Below, piece after piece: positions 34,208 through 41,659 of a stretch of 64,000 bases of DNA. The DNA comes from Terasakiella sp033100395 (lineage in GTDB: Bacteria > Pseudomonadota > Alphaproteobacteria > Rhodospirillales > Terasakiellaceae), in NCBI RefSeq assembly GCF_033100395.1, contig NZ_JAWLVJ010000013.1:1-64000 (forward strand). Reading direction: 5' to 3'. The notes under the pieces were generated by a model. It was not told the DNA's origin, ran no database searches, and saw nothing but the letters and a program-made list of their open reading frames with translations. The position numbers and the translations under genes were made by a program. How positions within the stretch are numbered: the first letter of the stretch is position 1; each line of letters starts with the position of its first letter.

Positions 34208-35614
34208 GTGAACAAACGTACAGAGCATGACCTGTTAGGAGACATGCAGTTAGAAGCAGATATCTGGTATGGAATCCAGACCCAGCGTGCCGTAGATAAT
34301 TTTGCAATTACGGGCGTGCCGATCAGTCATTTCCCGGAACTGGTCAAGGCCCTGTCTATGGTGAAATGGGCAGCTGCCAAGGCCAATGGGGAATTGGGGC
34401 TGATCGATCCGGTAAAGACGGATGCCATCATCAAGGCCTGTCGTGATATTGCTGAAGGACGCCTGCAAAATCAGTTTGTGGTCGATGTCATTCAGGGCGG
34501 GGCGGGGACTTCCACCAACATGAACGCCAACGAAGTGATTGCCAATTTGGCGCTGGAAAAGATGGGGTATCGCAAAGGCGATTATACACATCTTCACCCC
34601 AATGATCATGTGAACTGTTCGCAGTCCACCAATGATGCCTATCCTACATCAGCGTGTCTGGCCATCCAGTTTGCTGCCGATCCGTTAATTGATCGTATTT
34701 CCAGCCTGATCAAAGCATTTCAGTTAAAAGGCGATGAATTCGCTGATGTGGTCAAGATGGGTCGCACACAGTTGCAGGATGCCGTGCCTATGACACTGGG
34801 GCAGGAATTTGAAGCCTTTGGGGTGACCTTGGGGGAAGATATCGACCGTTTGCGCGAAGCCTCCAAGCTTTTATGTGAAGTGAACCTGGGTGGCACGGCC
34901 ATTGGCACAGGGATCAACACGCACCCGGATTATGCCAAGCTGGCAGTTCAAAATCTGGCTGAAATTTCGGGCAAAGATATGAAACTTGCCTCCAACCTTG
35001 TCGAAGCCAGTTCTGACATGGGCGCCTTTGTTGCTTTTTCCGGCATCTTGAAGCGATTTGCCGTTAAACTCAGCAAAATCGCCAATGATCTGCGCCTGCT
35101 TTCAAGCGGTCCACGCACGGGTTTTGGAGAAATCAAACTGCCACCGATGCAGCCCGGGTCATCCATCATGCCGGGTAAGGTAAATCCGGTGATTCCCGAG
35201 GCGGTTAATCAGGCGTCTTATCAGGTGATCGCCAGTGACCTGGCAGTTACCTTTGCGGCAGAAGCCGGGCAGTTGCAGTTAAATGCGATGGAACCGATGA
35301 TCGTTTATAACATTCTTAATTCCATCAAGATGCTGCGCGAAACCTGCAAGATGTTCGAAGAACGTTGCGTAAAGGGCATTCAGGCTGATGTGGACCGCTG
35401 TTCTCATTTGCTCAATCAAAGTATCGGTAGCATTACTGCCCTTGTCCCCCATATTGGATATAGCAACGCCTCACGGATTGCGCAGACGGCGTTAGAGACC
35501 GGGGAAACCGTACGCTCGCTGGTGATTGGTGAAAAGCTTTTGGATGAAGTTGAACTTGATCGCCTGTTAAGTCCGCAATCCATGTTGTCACCACAGGAAG
35601 GAAGATCGCCATGA
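34208..35614 (+). CDS. aspA: Aspartate ammonia-lyase
   Basis: This 468-residue enzyme of the aspartase/fumarase II superfamily starts at a GTG (34208). The signature GSSIMPGKVNP near residue 318 contains the active-site serine loop, and the N-terminal TEHDLLGDMQLE-D-WYGIQT region and the HPNDHVNCSQSTNDAYPTS patch near 130 are as in aspartases. Aspartase releases ammonia from aspartate to give fumarate. Fumarase C is an alternative by family, but the EHD-LG opening, the 4-bp overlap with an asparaginase gene and the amino-acid transporter nearby all favour aspartase: asparagine to aspartate to fumarate. Confidence 0.92.
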   Translation: MNKRTEHDLLGDMQLEADIWYGIQTQRAVDNFAITGVPISHFPELVKALSMVKWAAAKANGELGLIDPVKTDAIIKACRDIAEGRLQNQFVVDVIQGGAGTSTNMNANEVIANLALEKMGYRKGDYTHLHPNDHVNCSQSTNDAYPTSACLAIQFAADPLIDRISSLIKAFQLKGDEFADVVKMGRTQLQDAVPMTLGQEFEAFGVTLGEDIDRLREASKLLCEVNLGGTAIGTGINTHPDYAKLAVQNLAEISGKDMKLASNLVEASSDMGAFVAFSGILKRFAVKLSKIANDLRLLSSGPRTGFGEIKLPPMQPGSSIMPGKVNPVIPEAVNQASYQVIASDLAVTFAAEAGQLQLNAMEPMIVYNILNSIKMLRETCKMFEERCVKGIQADVDRCSHLLNQSIGSITALVPHIGYSNASRIAQTALETGETVRSLVIGEKLLDEVELDRLLSPQSMLSPQEGRSP

Positions 35615-36630
35615 CGAAACCACGTATCTTAATCGTTTATACGGGCGGGACCATTGGCATGCGCACATCCGATCAGGGCTATCAGCCCGTCGATGGATTT
35701 GCTGATCTTTTGGCCCGTCGTCTGGAGGGGCGCACGCTGACGCCCCTGCCAGATTATGACCTGATTGAATTTGAAACCCTGATTGATAGCGCAAACGTTC
35801 ATCCATCGGACTGGCGCAAGATCGCCGATACGATCATTGAACATCATGAAAAATATGACGGTTTTGTCATTCTGCATGGAACAGACACGATGGCCTATAC
35901 GGCCTCGGCCCTGTCTTTCATGTTGCTGGGGCTGAATAAGCCAGTGATTGTCACGGGGGCGCAAATTCCGCTGATTGAATTGCGCAATGACGCCTTTTCT
36001 AATGTGGTGACCAGTCTTATTCTGGCAGCTGATTACGATATTCCTGAAGTTTGTCTCTATTTCAATGGGCGGATTATGCGGGGCAATCGAACACGCAAAT
36101 TAAAAAGCACAGGCTTTGATGCGTTTGATTCGCCCAACTTTCCTTGGCTTGGGACGGTAGGGATTAATGTGGATCTCAATAAAAACCTGATCCATCGTCG
36201 AAAAACACCGGACTTCCACACCAAAGCGTTTGAACCTAATGCGGTTTCCATGTTGCAGCTTTATCCCGGCATGGACGGCAGGATGTTTCGTGGAATGCTG
36301 GACAGTGAAGACTTAAAGGCACTGATCATTCTGTCCTATGGGGTGGGGAACCCGCCCAGCACCAATAAAAGTCTGATCGATTTTCTATCGGATGCCAGCG
36401 ACAAAGGCATTGTCGTGGTCAATAGTTCGCAATGTATTCAGGGTGCTGTTCATCAGGGCGCTTATGCGACCGGGGATGTTTTTAACAAAATCGGTGTGGT
36501 CCCGGGTGTTGATTTAACCTTGGAAGCAGCCTTTACCAAGCTGCATTTCCTGATCAGCCGAGGCTGTCGTGCAGATAAGATTCGCAGAGAATTGCTGGTT
36601 CCTTATTGCGGTGAATGTAATCGCTCTTGA
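35611..36630 (+). CDS. ansA: Type I (cytoplasmic) L-asparaginase
   Basis: This 339-residue enzyme hydrolyses asparagine to aspartate and ammonia. Active-site motifs are YTGGTIGM near residue 11 (catalytic Thr) and HGTDTMAYTASAL near 89 (second Thr, Asp). No signal peptide is present, so it acts in the cytoplasm. It starts 4 bp before the aspA stop and is translationally coupled with it. Together they feed asparagine nitrogen and carbon into ammonia and fumarate. A strong terminator follows 48 bp downstream. Confidence 0.93.
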   Translation: MTKPRILIVYTGGTIGMRTSDQGYQPVDGFADLLARRLEGRTLTPLPDYDLIEFETLIDSANVHPSDWRKIADTIIEHHEKYDGFVILHGTDTMAYTASALSFMLLGLNKPVIVTGAQIPLIELRNDAFSNVVTSLILAADYDIPEVCLYFNGRIMRGNRTRKLKSTGFDAFDSPNFPWLGTVGINVDLNKNLIHRRKTPDFHTKAFEPNAVSMLQLYPGMDGRMFRGMLDSEDLKALIILSYGVGNPPSTNKSLIDFLSDASDKGIVVVNSSQCIQGAVHQGAYATGDVFNKIGVVPGVDLTLEAAFTKLHFLISRGCRADKIRRELLVPYCGECNRS

Positions 36631-36677
36631 CCCGAGAGTCTCCCCTACAATGGAGTTTACCCCTTAAGGTGCAAAGG

Positions 36678-36716
36678 AAGGGATGGTGCTTGTACAAAAG
36701 TGCCATCCCTTTTTTA
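36678..36716 (+). terminator. Rho-independent terminator after ansA
   Basis: The stem AAGGGATGG (36678-36686) pairs with CCATCCCTT (36703-36711) and is followed by a T-run. It closes the aspA-ansA unit and isolates the 36631-37141 intergenic region for independent aap control. Confidence 0.85.
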
Positions 36717-36741
36717 TTAGGCATTTGAAGTTTGTGAAAAT

Positions 36742-36792
36742 TGGTGTGACCTGGTGCACTTTTTGTAACTGTTTGCGAAGGGGAGTGCACCA
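36742..36792 (+). promoter_or_regulatory. Second copy of the TGGTG-repeat operator, upstream of aapJ
   Basis: TGGTGTGACCTGGTGCA (36742-36758) has the same layout as the left arm of the aspA operator: two TGGTG units exactly 10 bp apart, ending in GGTGCA. A perfect 9-bp inverted partner, TGGTGCACT at 36752-36760 and AGTGCACCA at 36784-36792, flanks a 23-bp spacer. It lies about 310 bp before the -35 box at 37067. The stretch from 36793 to 37066 is AT-rich and shows no gene. The spacing allows looping or a remote activator. Confidence 0.55.
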
Positions 36793-37066
36793 TTTGCAAA
36801 ATTCTAGCGATGCGCTCTGTGGTTTATAAAAAATGCATAAAACAAAAAGAGGCTTCCTTGCTGTGATTTTATGAAAACGTAAAACACTGCAATAAAATTC
36901 TGTGATTTATCGGTTTGGTGACGGAAAGTTTGAAAATAACGCCGAAACCAGCTCATAAAAGCAAGCAAATCCAAAGCCCGATTTTATATACTTGGTGTGT
37001 GCCGTGGTAAACACAGCACGCTTCAAACATATAAAAATGGCATGAGCCAAACTTAAAATAAACTGA

Positions 37067-37095
37067 TTGACAAGGAAGGCGTCCGGTTTTTTAAT
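37067..37095 (+). promoter_or_regulatory. Sigma-70 promoter of the aap operon
   Basis: TTGACA (37067-37072) and TTTAAT (37090-37095) are separated by exactly 17 bp, a near-consensus sigma-70 promoter. The start of transcription would be near 37102, leaving a leader of about 40 nt that ends in AGGAG before the aapJ ATG at 37142. Confidence 0.72.
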
Positions 37096-37141
37096 GCAGG
37101 TTTTCTGTCACACCGGACATCATATCTCAGGAGAATATCAA

Positions 37142-38164
37142 ATGAAGAATTCACTATCTGTCGTCGCTGGTGCACTCGTTGCAACGGCTGTTACAGCAAC
37201 TGCTGCAATGGCAGCAGACACTCTGGAAGCTGTAAAAGCACGTGGCGAGCTGATCTGTGGTGCATCGACAGGTCTTCCAGGCTTTTCTCTGCCTGACGAA
37301 AAAGGTAACTGGACTGGCCTTGACGTGGATACCTGCCGCGCGGTAGCTGCGGCTGTTTTGGGTGATGCCAACAAAGTTAAATTCATTCCGCTGACAGCAA
37401 AAGAACGTTTCACTGCCCTGCAATCTGGTGAGATTGACATCCTGTCACGTAACACAACATGGACGCACACACGTGATACGTCTCTGGGTCTGAACTTCGC
37501 AGGCGTTAACTACTACGACGGTCAGGGCTTCCTCGTTCAAAAAGAACTGGGTGTTAAGTCTGCACTGGAACTGGACGGCGCGTCTGTTTGTATTCAGTCT
37601 GGTACAACAACTGAATTGAACCTGTCTGATTACTTCAAGCTCAACGGCATGAAATTCAGCCCTGTTGTTTACGATACATCTGATCAAACAGTACAAGGCT
37701 TCGCCGCTGGTCGTTGTGACATCCTGACGTCTGACCAATCACAGCTCTATGCGCTGCGCTCTAAACTGGAAAACCCAGGTTCTGCAGTCGTTCTGCCTGA
37801 AGTTATCTCTAAAGAGCCACTGGGCCCGGTTGTACGCCAGGGTGATGATGCGTGGTTCAACATTGTTAAATGGACATTGTTTGCACAAATCAACGCTGAA
37901 GAGTTTGGCGTAACATCTGCGAACGCTGATGAGATGAAATCAAGCGCAAATCCAAACGTACAGCGTCTGCTGGGTACATCCGGTGATGCAGGTGCAAAAC
38001 TGGGTCTGTCTGAAGACTGGGCATTCAACGCCATCAAACAGGTTGGTAACTACGGCGAAATGTTTGACCGCAATGTTGGTCCAAACACACCACTGCAAAT
38101 CGCACGTGGCCTGAACGGTCTGTGGACTAAAGGTGGTCTGCAGTACGCACCGCCAGTACGCTAA
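37142..38164 (+). CDS. aapJ: General amino-acid ABC transporter, binding protein AapJ
   Basis: This 340-residue periplasmic binding protein of family 3 has a signal peptide (MKNSLSVVAGALVATAV to AAMA, cleavage near residue 22) that sets the start at 37142; the frame is open upstream without homology. Motifs are TLEAVKARGELICG, GLDVDTCRAVAAAV near 67 and SGTTTELNLSDYFK near 155. It binds L-amino acids for the AapQMP transporter encoded downstream. A strong hairpin after its stop suggests that it is made in excess over the permease. The gene's codon use looks tighter than that of its neighbours, as for an abundant protein. Confidence 0.94.
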   Translation: MKNSLSVVAGALVATAVTATAAMAADTLEAVKARGELICGASTGLPGFSLPDEKGNWTGLDVDTCRAVAAAVLGDANKVKFIPLTAKERFTALQSGEIDILSRNTTWTHTRDTSLGLNFAGVNYYDGQGFLVQKELGVKSALELDGASVCIQSGTTTELNLSDYFKLNGMKFSPVVYDTSDQTVQGFAAGRCDILTSDQSQLYALRSKLENPGSAVVLPEVISKEPLGPVVRQGDDAWFNIVKWTLFAQINAEEFGVTSANADEMKSSANPNVQRLLGTSGDAGAKLGLSEDWAFNAIKQVGNYGEMFDRNVGPNTPLQIARGLNGLWTKGGLQYAPPVR

Positions 38165-38180
38165 GACCTCGATTATACAG

Positions 38181-38226
38181 ACGGGTGTATTGACCTTTTA
38201 AAAAGCGAAATACACCCGTTTTTTTC
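38181..38226 (+). terminator. Partial terminator/attenuator between aapJ and aapQ
   Basis: An 11-bp perfect stem (ACGGGTGTATT at 38181-38191 with AATACACCCGT at 38209-38219) is followed by seven T residues. Being inside the operon, it likely reduces transcription into aapQMP while protecting aapJ mRNA. Confidence 0.85.
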
Positions 38227-38253
38227 TAATAAGTTACAGTTTGGAGTGTGCAA

Positions 38254-39450
38254 ATGTCGAATGACAATAACGACATCGCCACTGAGCCCAAACAATCTTC
38301 CTCGATGCTGAATGACCCACAAGTACGTGGGTATGTTTTTCAGGCGTTGCTGGTTGCTGTCCTGATCTGGTTGGGTTGGACAATTTTCCAGAATACGCTG
38401 CAGAACATGGAAAGCCGAGGGATTACAACGGGCTTTGATTTCTTAAATAATCCGGCAGGCTTTGAAATTTTGATGAGCCTGATCCCCTACAGTTCCGAGT
38501 CAACTTACGGTCGTACGTTCCTGGTTGGTCTGTTAAACACGGTTATTGTTTCTTTTGTGGGTATTATCCTTGCAACGCTTTTGGGCTTTGTGATGGGTGT
38601 GGCCCGTCTGTCCAAGAACTTTCTGATTGCCAAAGTTGCAAGCTTTTACGTGGAAACTTTGCGTAACATTCCGTTGCTTTTGCAGATTTTCTTCTGGTAT
38701 TTCGCCGTTCTGCAACCGTTGCCAAGCCCACGTAACAGTGCAGAGTTTGCAGGTATCTTCTTCCTGAATAACCGTGGCCTTTATGTACCTGCACCGATTT
38801 TGGAAGCCGGTTTCAACTTTGTTGTTGCTGCCTTTATTCTTGGTATTATGAGCTGCATTGTTCTGTCAAAATGGGCTCGCAAACGCCAGGAAGCAACCGG
38901 ACAGCAGTTCCCTGTTCTATATAGCAGCCTTGGCCTGATCATTGGTTTGCCGCTTGTTGTTTTCCTTCTTCTTGGTGCTCCGCTCAGCTGGGATATGCCG
39001 GGTCTGAAAGGCTTTAACTTCCGCGGTGGTGTGCCAATCATCCCCGAATTCATTGCCTTGCTTATGGCGCTTACCACCTATACCGCTGCCTTTATCGCCG
39101 AGATCGTGCGTGCTGGTATTCTGGCCGTCCCCCATGGTCAGACAGAAGCAGCTGAAAGCCTTGGGATCAAGAAAAGCGTGTCGCTGCGTTTGATCATTAT
39201 CCCGCAGGCCATGCGCGTGGTGATCCCGCCGCTGACCAGCCAGTATCTGAACCTTGCGAAAAACTCGTCTCTGGCAACCGCGATTGGCTATCCCGATATC
39301 GTCTCGGTCTTTATGGGCACGACCCTGAACCAGACCGGACAAGCCGTTGAAATCGTTGCCATGACAATGGCCGTGTACCTGACCATCAGCCTGACTTTGT
39401 CAGTCGTGATGAACTGGTATAACAAATCCATGGCCCTGAAGGAGCGTTAA
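38254..39450 (+). CDS. aapQ: General amino-acid ABC transporter, permease AapQ
   Basis: This 398-residue membrane protein has about eight helices. The usual His/Glu/Gln-type permease signature lies near residue 290 (EIVRAGILAVPHGQTEAAESLG, given only as a landmark of the ATPase-contact loop). AapQ is longer than a typical family-3 permease because of an internal extension. The ATG at 38254 has TTGGAGT upstream; a GTG two codons earlier is less likely. It is followed by aapM 1 bp later. Confidence 0.93.
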   Translation: MSNDNNDIATEPKQSSSMLNDPQVRGYVFQALLVAVLIWLGWTIFQNTLQNMESRGITTGFDFLNNPAGFEILMSLIPYSSESTYGRTFLVGLLNTVIVSFVGIILATLLGFVMGVARLSKNFLIAKVASFYVETLRNIPLLLQIFFWYFAVLQPLPSPRNSAEFAGIFFLNNRGLYVPAPILEAGFNFVVAAFILGIMSCIVLSKWARKRQEATGQQFPVLYSSLGLIIGLPLVVFLLLGAPLSWDMPGLKGFNFRGGVPIIPEFIALLMALTTYTAAFIAEIVRAGILAVPHGQTEAAESLGIKKSVSLRLIIIPQAMRVVIPPLTSQYLNLAKNSSLATAIGYPDIVSVFMGTTLNQTGQAVEIVAMTMAVYLTISLTLSVVMNWYNKSMALKER

Positions 39451-39451
39451 T

Positions 39452-40549
39452 ATGGGAAAATATGTTGAAAAAGAAGCGCTCCCACCGCCCGTATCCACCA
39501 CGGGACCCATTGCCTGGGTGCGCCAGAATCTGGTGTCAACGCCTGCCAATACGTTGATGACCCTCTTTGCTCTTTATCTGTTGTGGGAATTTGTCCCGCC
39601 GCTGTTAAACTGGGTGTTCTTTGAAGCAAACTTTGCAGGCGACGGACCGGAAGCCTGTACAGGCGCAGGTGCCTGCTGGGTGTTTGTGAAATCCCGTCTC
39701 GGCTTCTTTACTTACGGTTTTTATACCGAGGCAGAAAGATGGCGTGTGGATCTCAGCTTCCTTCTGTTGGCCCTCGTTGTGGTGCCGCAGTTCATCAAGA
39801 ACTTCCCTTATAAAGCCTGGATCGGCGTGGCGGGTCTGACCGTGCTGCCGGTTGTGGTCGGGATCTTGCTGCTGGGTGGTATGTTTGGTCTGGCGCACGT
39901 GGAAACTCACCAATGGGGTGGCTTGATGCTGACATTGGTTTTGTCCTACGTCGGTATCGTTGCAGCCCTGCCGTTTGGGGTGATCCTGGCCTTGGGTCGT
40001 CGTTCTGAAATGCCGACGGTCCGCTTTGTTTGTGTGACCTTTATTGAATTGTGGCGCGGTGTGCCGCTGATCTCGGTTCTCTTTATGGCGTCTGTGATGC
40101 TGCCTTTATTCCTGCCATCCGGTTGGGACTTTGAAAAGCTGCTGCGCGCTTTGATCGGGATTACCATGTTCCAGTCCGCCTATATGGCCGAAGTGATCCG
40201 TGGGGGCTTGCAAGCCATTCCGAAAGGTCAGTTTGAAGCGGCGGCCGCCCTTGGCCTTGGCTACTGGCGCTCCATGGGGCTGATCATTTTGCCCCAGGCG
40301 TTGAAGCTCGTGATCCCGGGGATCGTGAACACCTTCATCGCGCTTTTCAAGGACACCACACTGGTGCTGATCATTGGTCTGCTGGACATTCTGGCGACCG
40401 TGCAATCCTCCATCGTTGACCCGAAATGGGGCGGCGTTGCGACGGAAGGCTATATTTTTGCAGCGTTCTGTTTCTGGGTTTTCTGTTATGGCATGTCCAA
40501 ATACAGTCAATCACTGGAGCGCAAACTTCACACCGGACACAAACGCTAA
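39452..40549 (+). CDS. aapM: General amino-acid ABC transporter, permease AapM
   Basis: This 365-residue membrane permease is the second of the heterodimer with AapQ. Helices start near residue 28, and the family-3 permease loop is EVIRGGLQAIPKGQFEAAAALG near residue 248, a landmark only. A cysteine pair in GPEACTGAGACWVF near 70 faces the periplasm and may form a disulfide. The gene begins 1 bp after aapQ and ends 14 bp before aapP. Confidence 0.93.
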   Translation: MGKYVEKEALPPPVSTTGPIAWVRQNLVSTPANTLMTLFALYLLWEFVPPLLNWVFFEANFAGDGPEACTGAGACWVFVKSRLGFFTYGFYTEAERWRVDLSFLLLALVVVPQFIKNFPYKAWIGVAGLTVLPVVVGILLLGGMFGLAHVETHQWGGLMLTLVLSYVGIVAALPFGVILALGRRSEMPTVRFVCVTFIELWRGVPLISVLFMASVMLPLFLPSGWDFEKLLRALIGITMFQSAYMAEVIRGGLQAIPKGQFEAAAALGLGYWRSMGLIILPQALKLVIPGIVNTFIALFKDTTLVLIIGLLDILATVQSSIVDPKWGGVATEGYIFAAFCFWVFCYGMSKYSQSLERKLHTGHKR

Positions 40550-40563
40550 GTGAGTAATGAGAA

Positions 40564-41385
40564 ATGACAAAAGATCCTGATGCAATTACAGATACCGTGA
40601 CCGAGGCCGAACTGCGCGCGGGCCACAATCTGGATCACGAAGTCTCCAAAGAAGACGTGATCAAACTGATCAATATGAACAAATGGTACGGGGACTTCCA
40701 TGTTCTGCGTGACATTAACCTGAACGTCCATAAGGGCGAACGGATCGTAATCTGTGGACCTTCCGGTTCCGGTAAATCCACCATGATCCGCTGTATCAAC
40801 CGTTTGGAAGAACACCAGCAGGGCCAGATCATCGTTGATGGTGTGGAACTGACCAACGATCTGAAAAACATCGATACCATTCGCCGCGAAGTGGGTATGT
40901 GCTTCCAGCACTTCAACCTGTTTCCGCACCTGACTATTCTGGAAAACTGCGTACTTGCCCCCATGTGGGTACGCAAGGAACCGCGCAAGGTCGCAGAAGA
41001 ACGCGCCATGCATTATCTGGAACGGGTAAAAATCCCGGAACAGGCGGGCAAATACCCGGGCCAGCTTTCCGGTGGTCAGCAGCAACGTGTGGCGATTGCA
41101 CGTTCCTTGTGCATGGAACCAAAGATCATGCTGTTTGACGAACCCACCTCTGCCCTTGATCCAGAAATGATTAAGGAGGTATTGGATACTATGGTACAAT
41201 TGGCCGAAGAAGGCATGACGATGCTGTGTGTTACCCACGAAATGGGCTTCGCCAAAACAGTGGCTGACCGCGTCATCTTCATGGCTGACGGCCAGATCAT
41301 CGAAGAAAACGAACCACATGAGTTCTTCAGCAATCCAGTGGAAGAGAGAACCAAAGATTTCTTGAGTCAGATTATCGGTCACTGA
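40564..41385 (+). CDS. aapP: General amino-acid ABC transporter, ATPase AapP
   Basis: This 273-residue ATPase has Walker A GPSGSGKST near residue 66, signature LSGGQQQRVAIARSL near 168, Walker B IMLFDEPTSALDPE near 188 and the H-loop THEMGFA near 222. It energises the AapQM permease. The 3' end (from 41286) is repeated after a single N at 41391; the gene itself is complete with its TGA at 41383-41385. Confidence 0.95.
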   Translation: MTKDPDAITDTVTEAELRAGHNLDHEVSKEDVIKLINMNKWYGDFHVLRDINLNVHKGERIVICGPSGSGKSTMIRCINRLEEHQQGQIIVDGVELTNDLKNIDTIRREVGMCFQHFNLFPHLTILENCVLAPMWVRKEPRKVAEERAMHYLERVKIPEQAGKYPGQLSGGQQQRVAIARSLCMEPKIMLFDEPTSALDPEMIKEVLDTMVQLAEEGMTMLCVTHEMGFAKTVADRVIFMADGQIIEENEPHEFFSNPVEERTKDFLSQIIGH

Positions 41386-41496
41386 TGTAANTGACGGCCA
41401 GATCATCGAAGAAAACGAACCACATGAGTTCTTCAGCAATCCAGTGGAAGAGAGAACCAAAGATTTCTTGAGTCAGATTATCGGTCACTGATGTAA
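41286..41496. repeat. 105-bp exact direct repeat around one N: assembly join
   Basis: Bases 41286-41390 are repeated without change at 41392-41496, separated only by the ambiguous base N at 41391. The repeat covers the last 100 bases of aapP plus GTAA. Two identical contig ends placed side by side with a placeholder base give exactly this picture. The true genome most likely has one copy. Open frames on either strand through the N are not real. Confidence 0.9.
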
Positions 41497-41498
41497 CT

Positions 41499-41536
41499 AG
41501 GGCGAGAGTTTCTTTGGACTTGCTCTCGCCCTTTTT
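41499..41536 (+). terminator. Rho-independent terminator of the aap operon
   Basis: A 10-bp stem, AGGGCGAGAG (41499-41508) with CTCTCGCCCT (41523-41532), is followed by TTTTT. It ends the aapJQMP transcript. Confidence 0.9.
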
Positions 41537-41659
41537 GATGGCCATAATAAATTAGGGGAGAATAAAGGAGGAATAGTTCTTGCCCTATCAGATGCTCAAG
41601 TAGCAAACGAGGAGACAACAAGCCTTGAATAAAAATATTTGCTTCTAGGATTGAGATAT

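Noticed and set aside
34208..35614. Fumarase C instead of aspartase
   Set aside because: The shared signature fits both, but the aspartase-like N terminus and coupling to asparaginase favour aspA.
36742..36792. NtrC (nitrogen control) binding sites with a sigma-54 promoter before aapJ
   Set aside because: GGTGCA and TGCACC half-sites occur, but not at the NtrC spacing, and no TGGCAC-N5-TTGC element was found; a sigma-70 promoter is present instead.
40546..41460. A minus-strand open frame of 304 codons through the N at 41391
   Set aside because: It is antisense to aapP, contains the ambiguous base and exists only because of the duplicated contig end.
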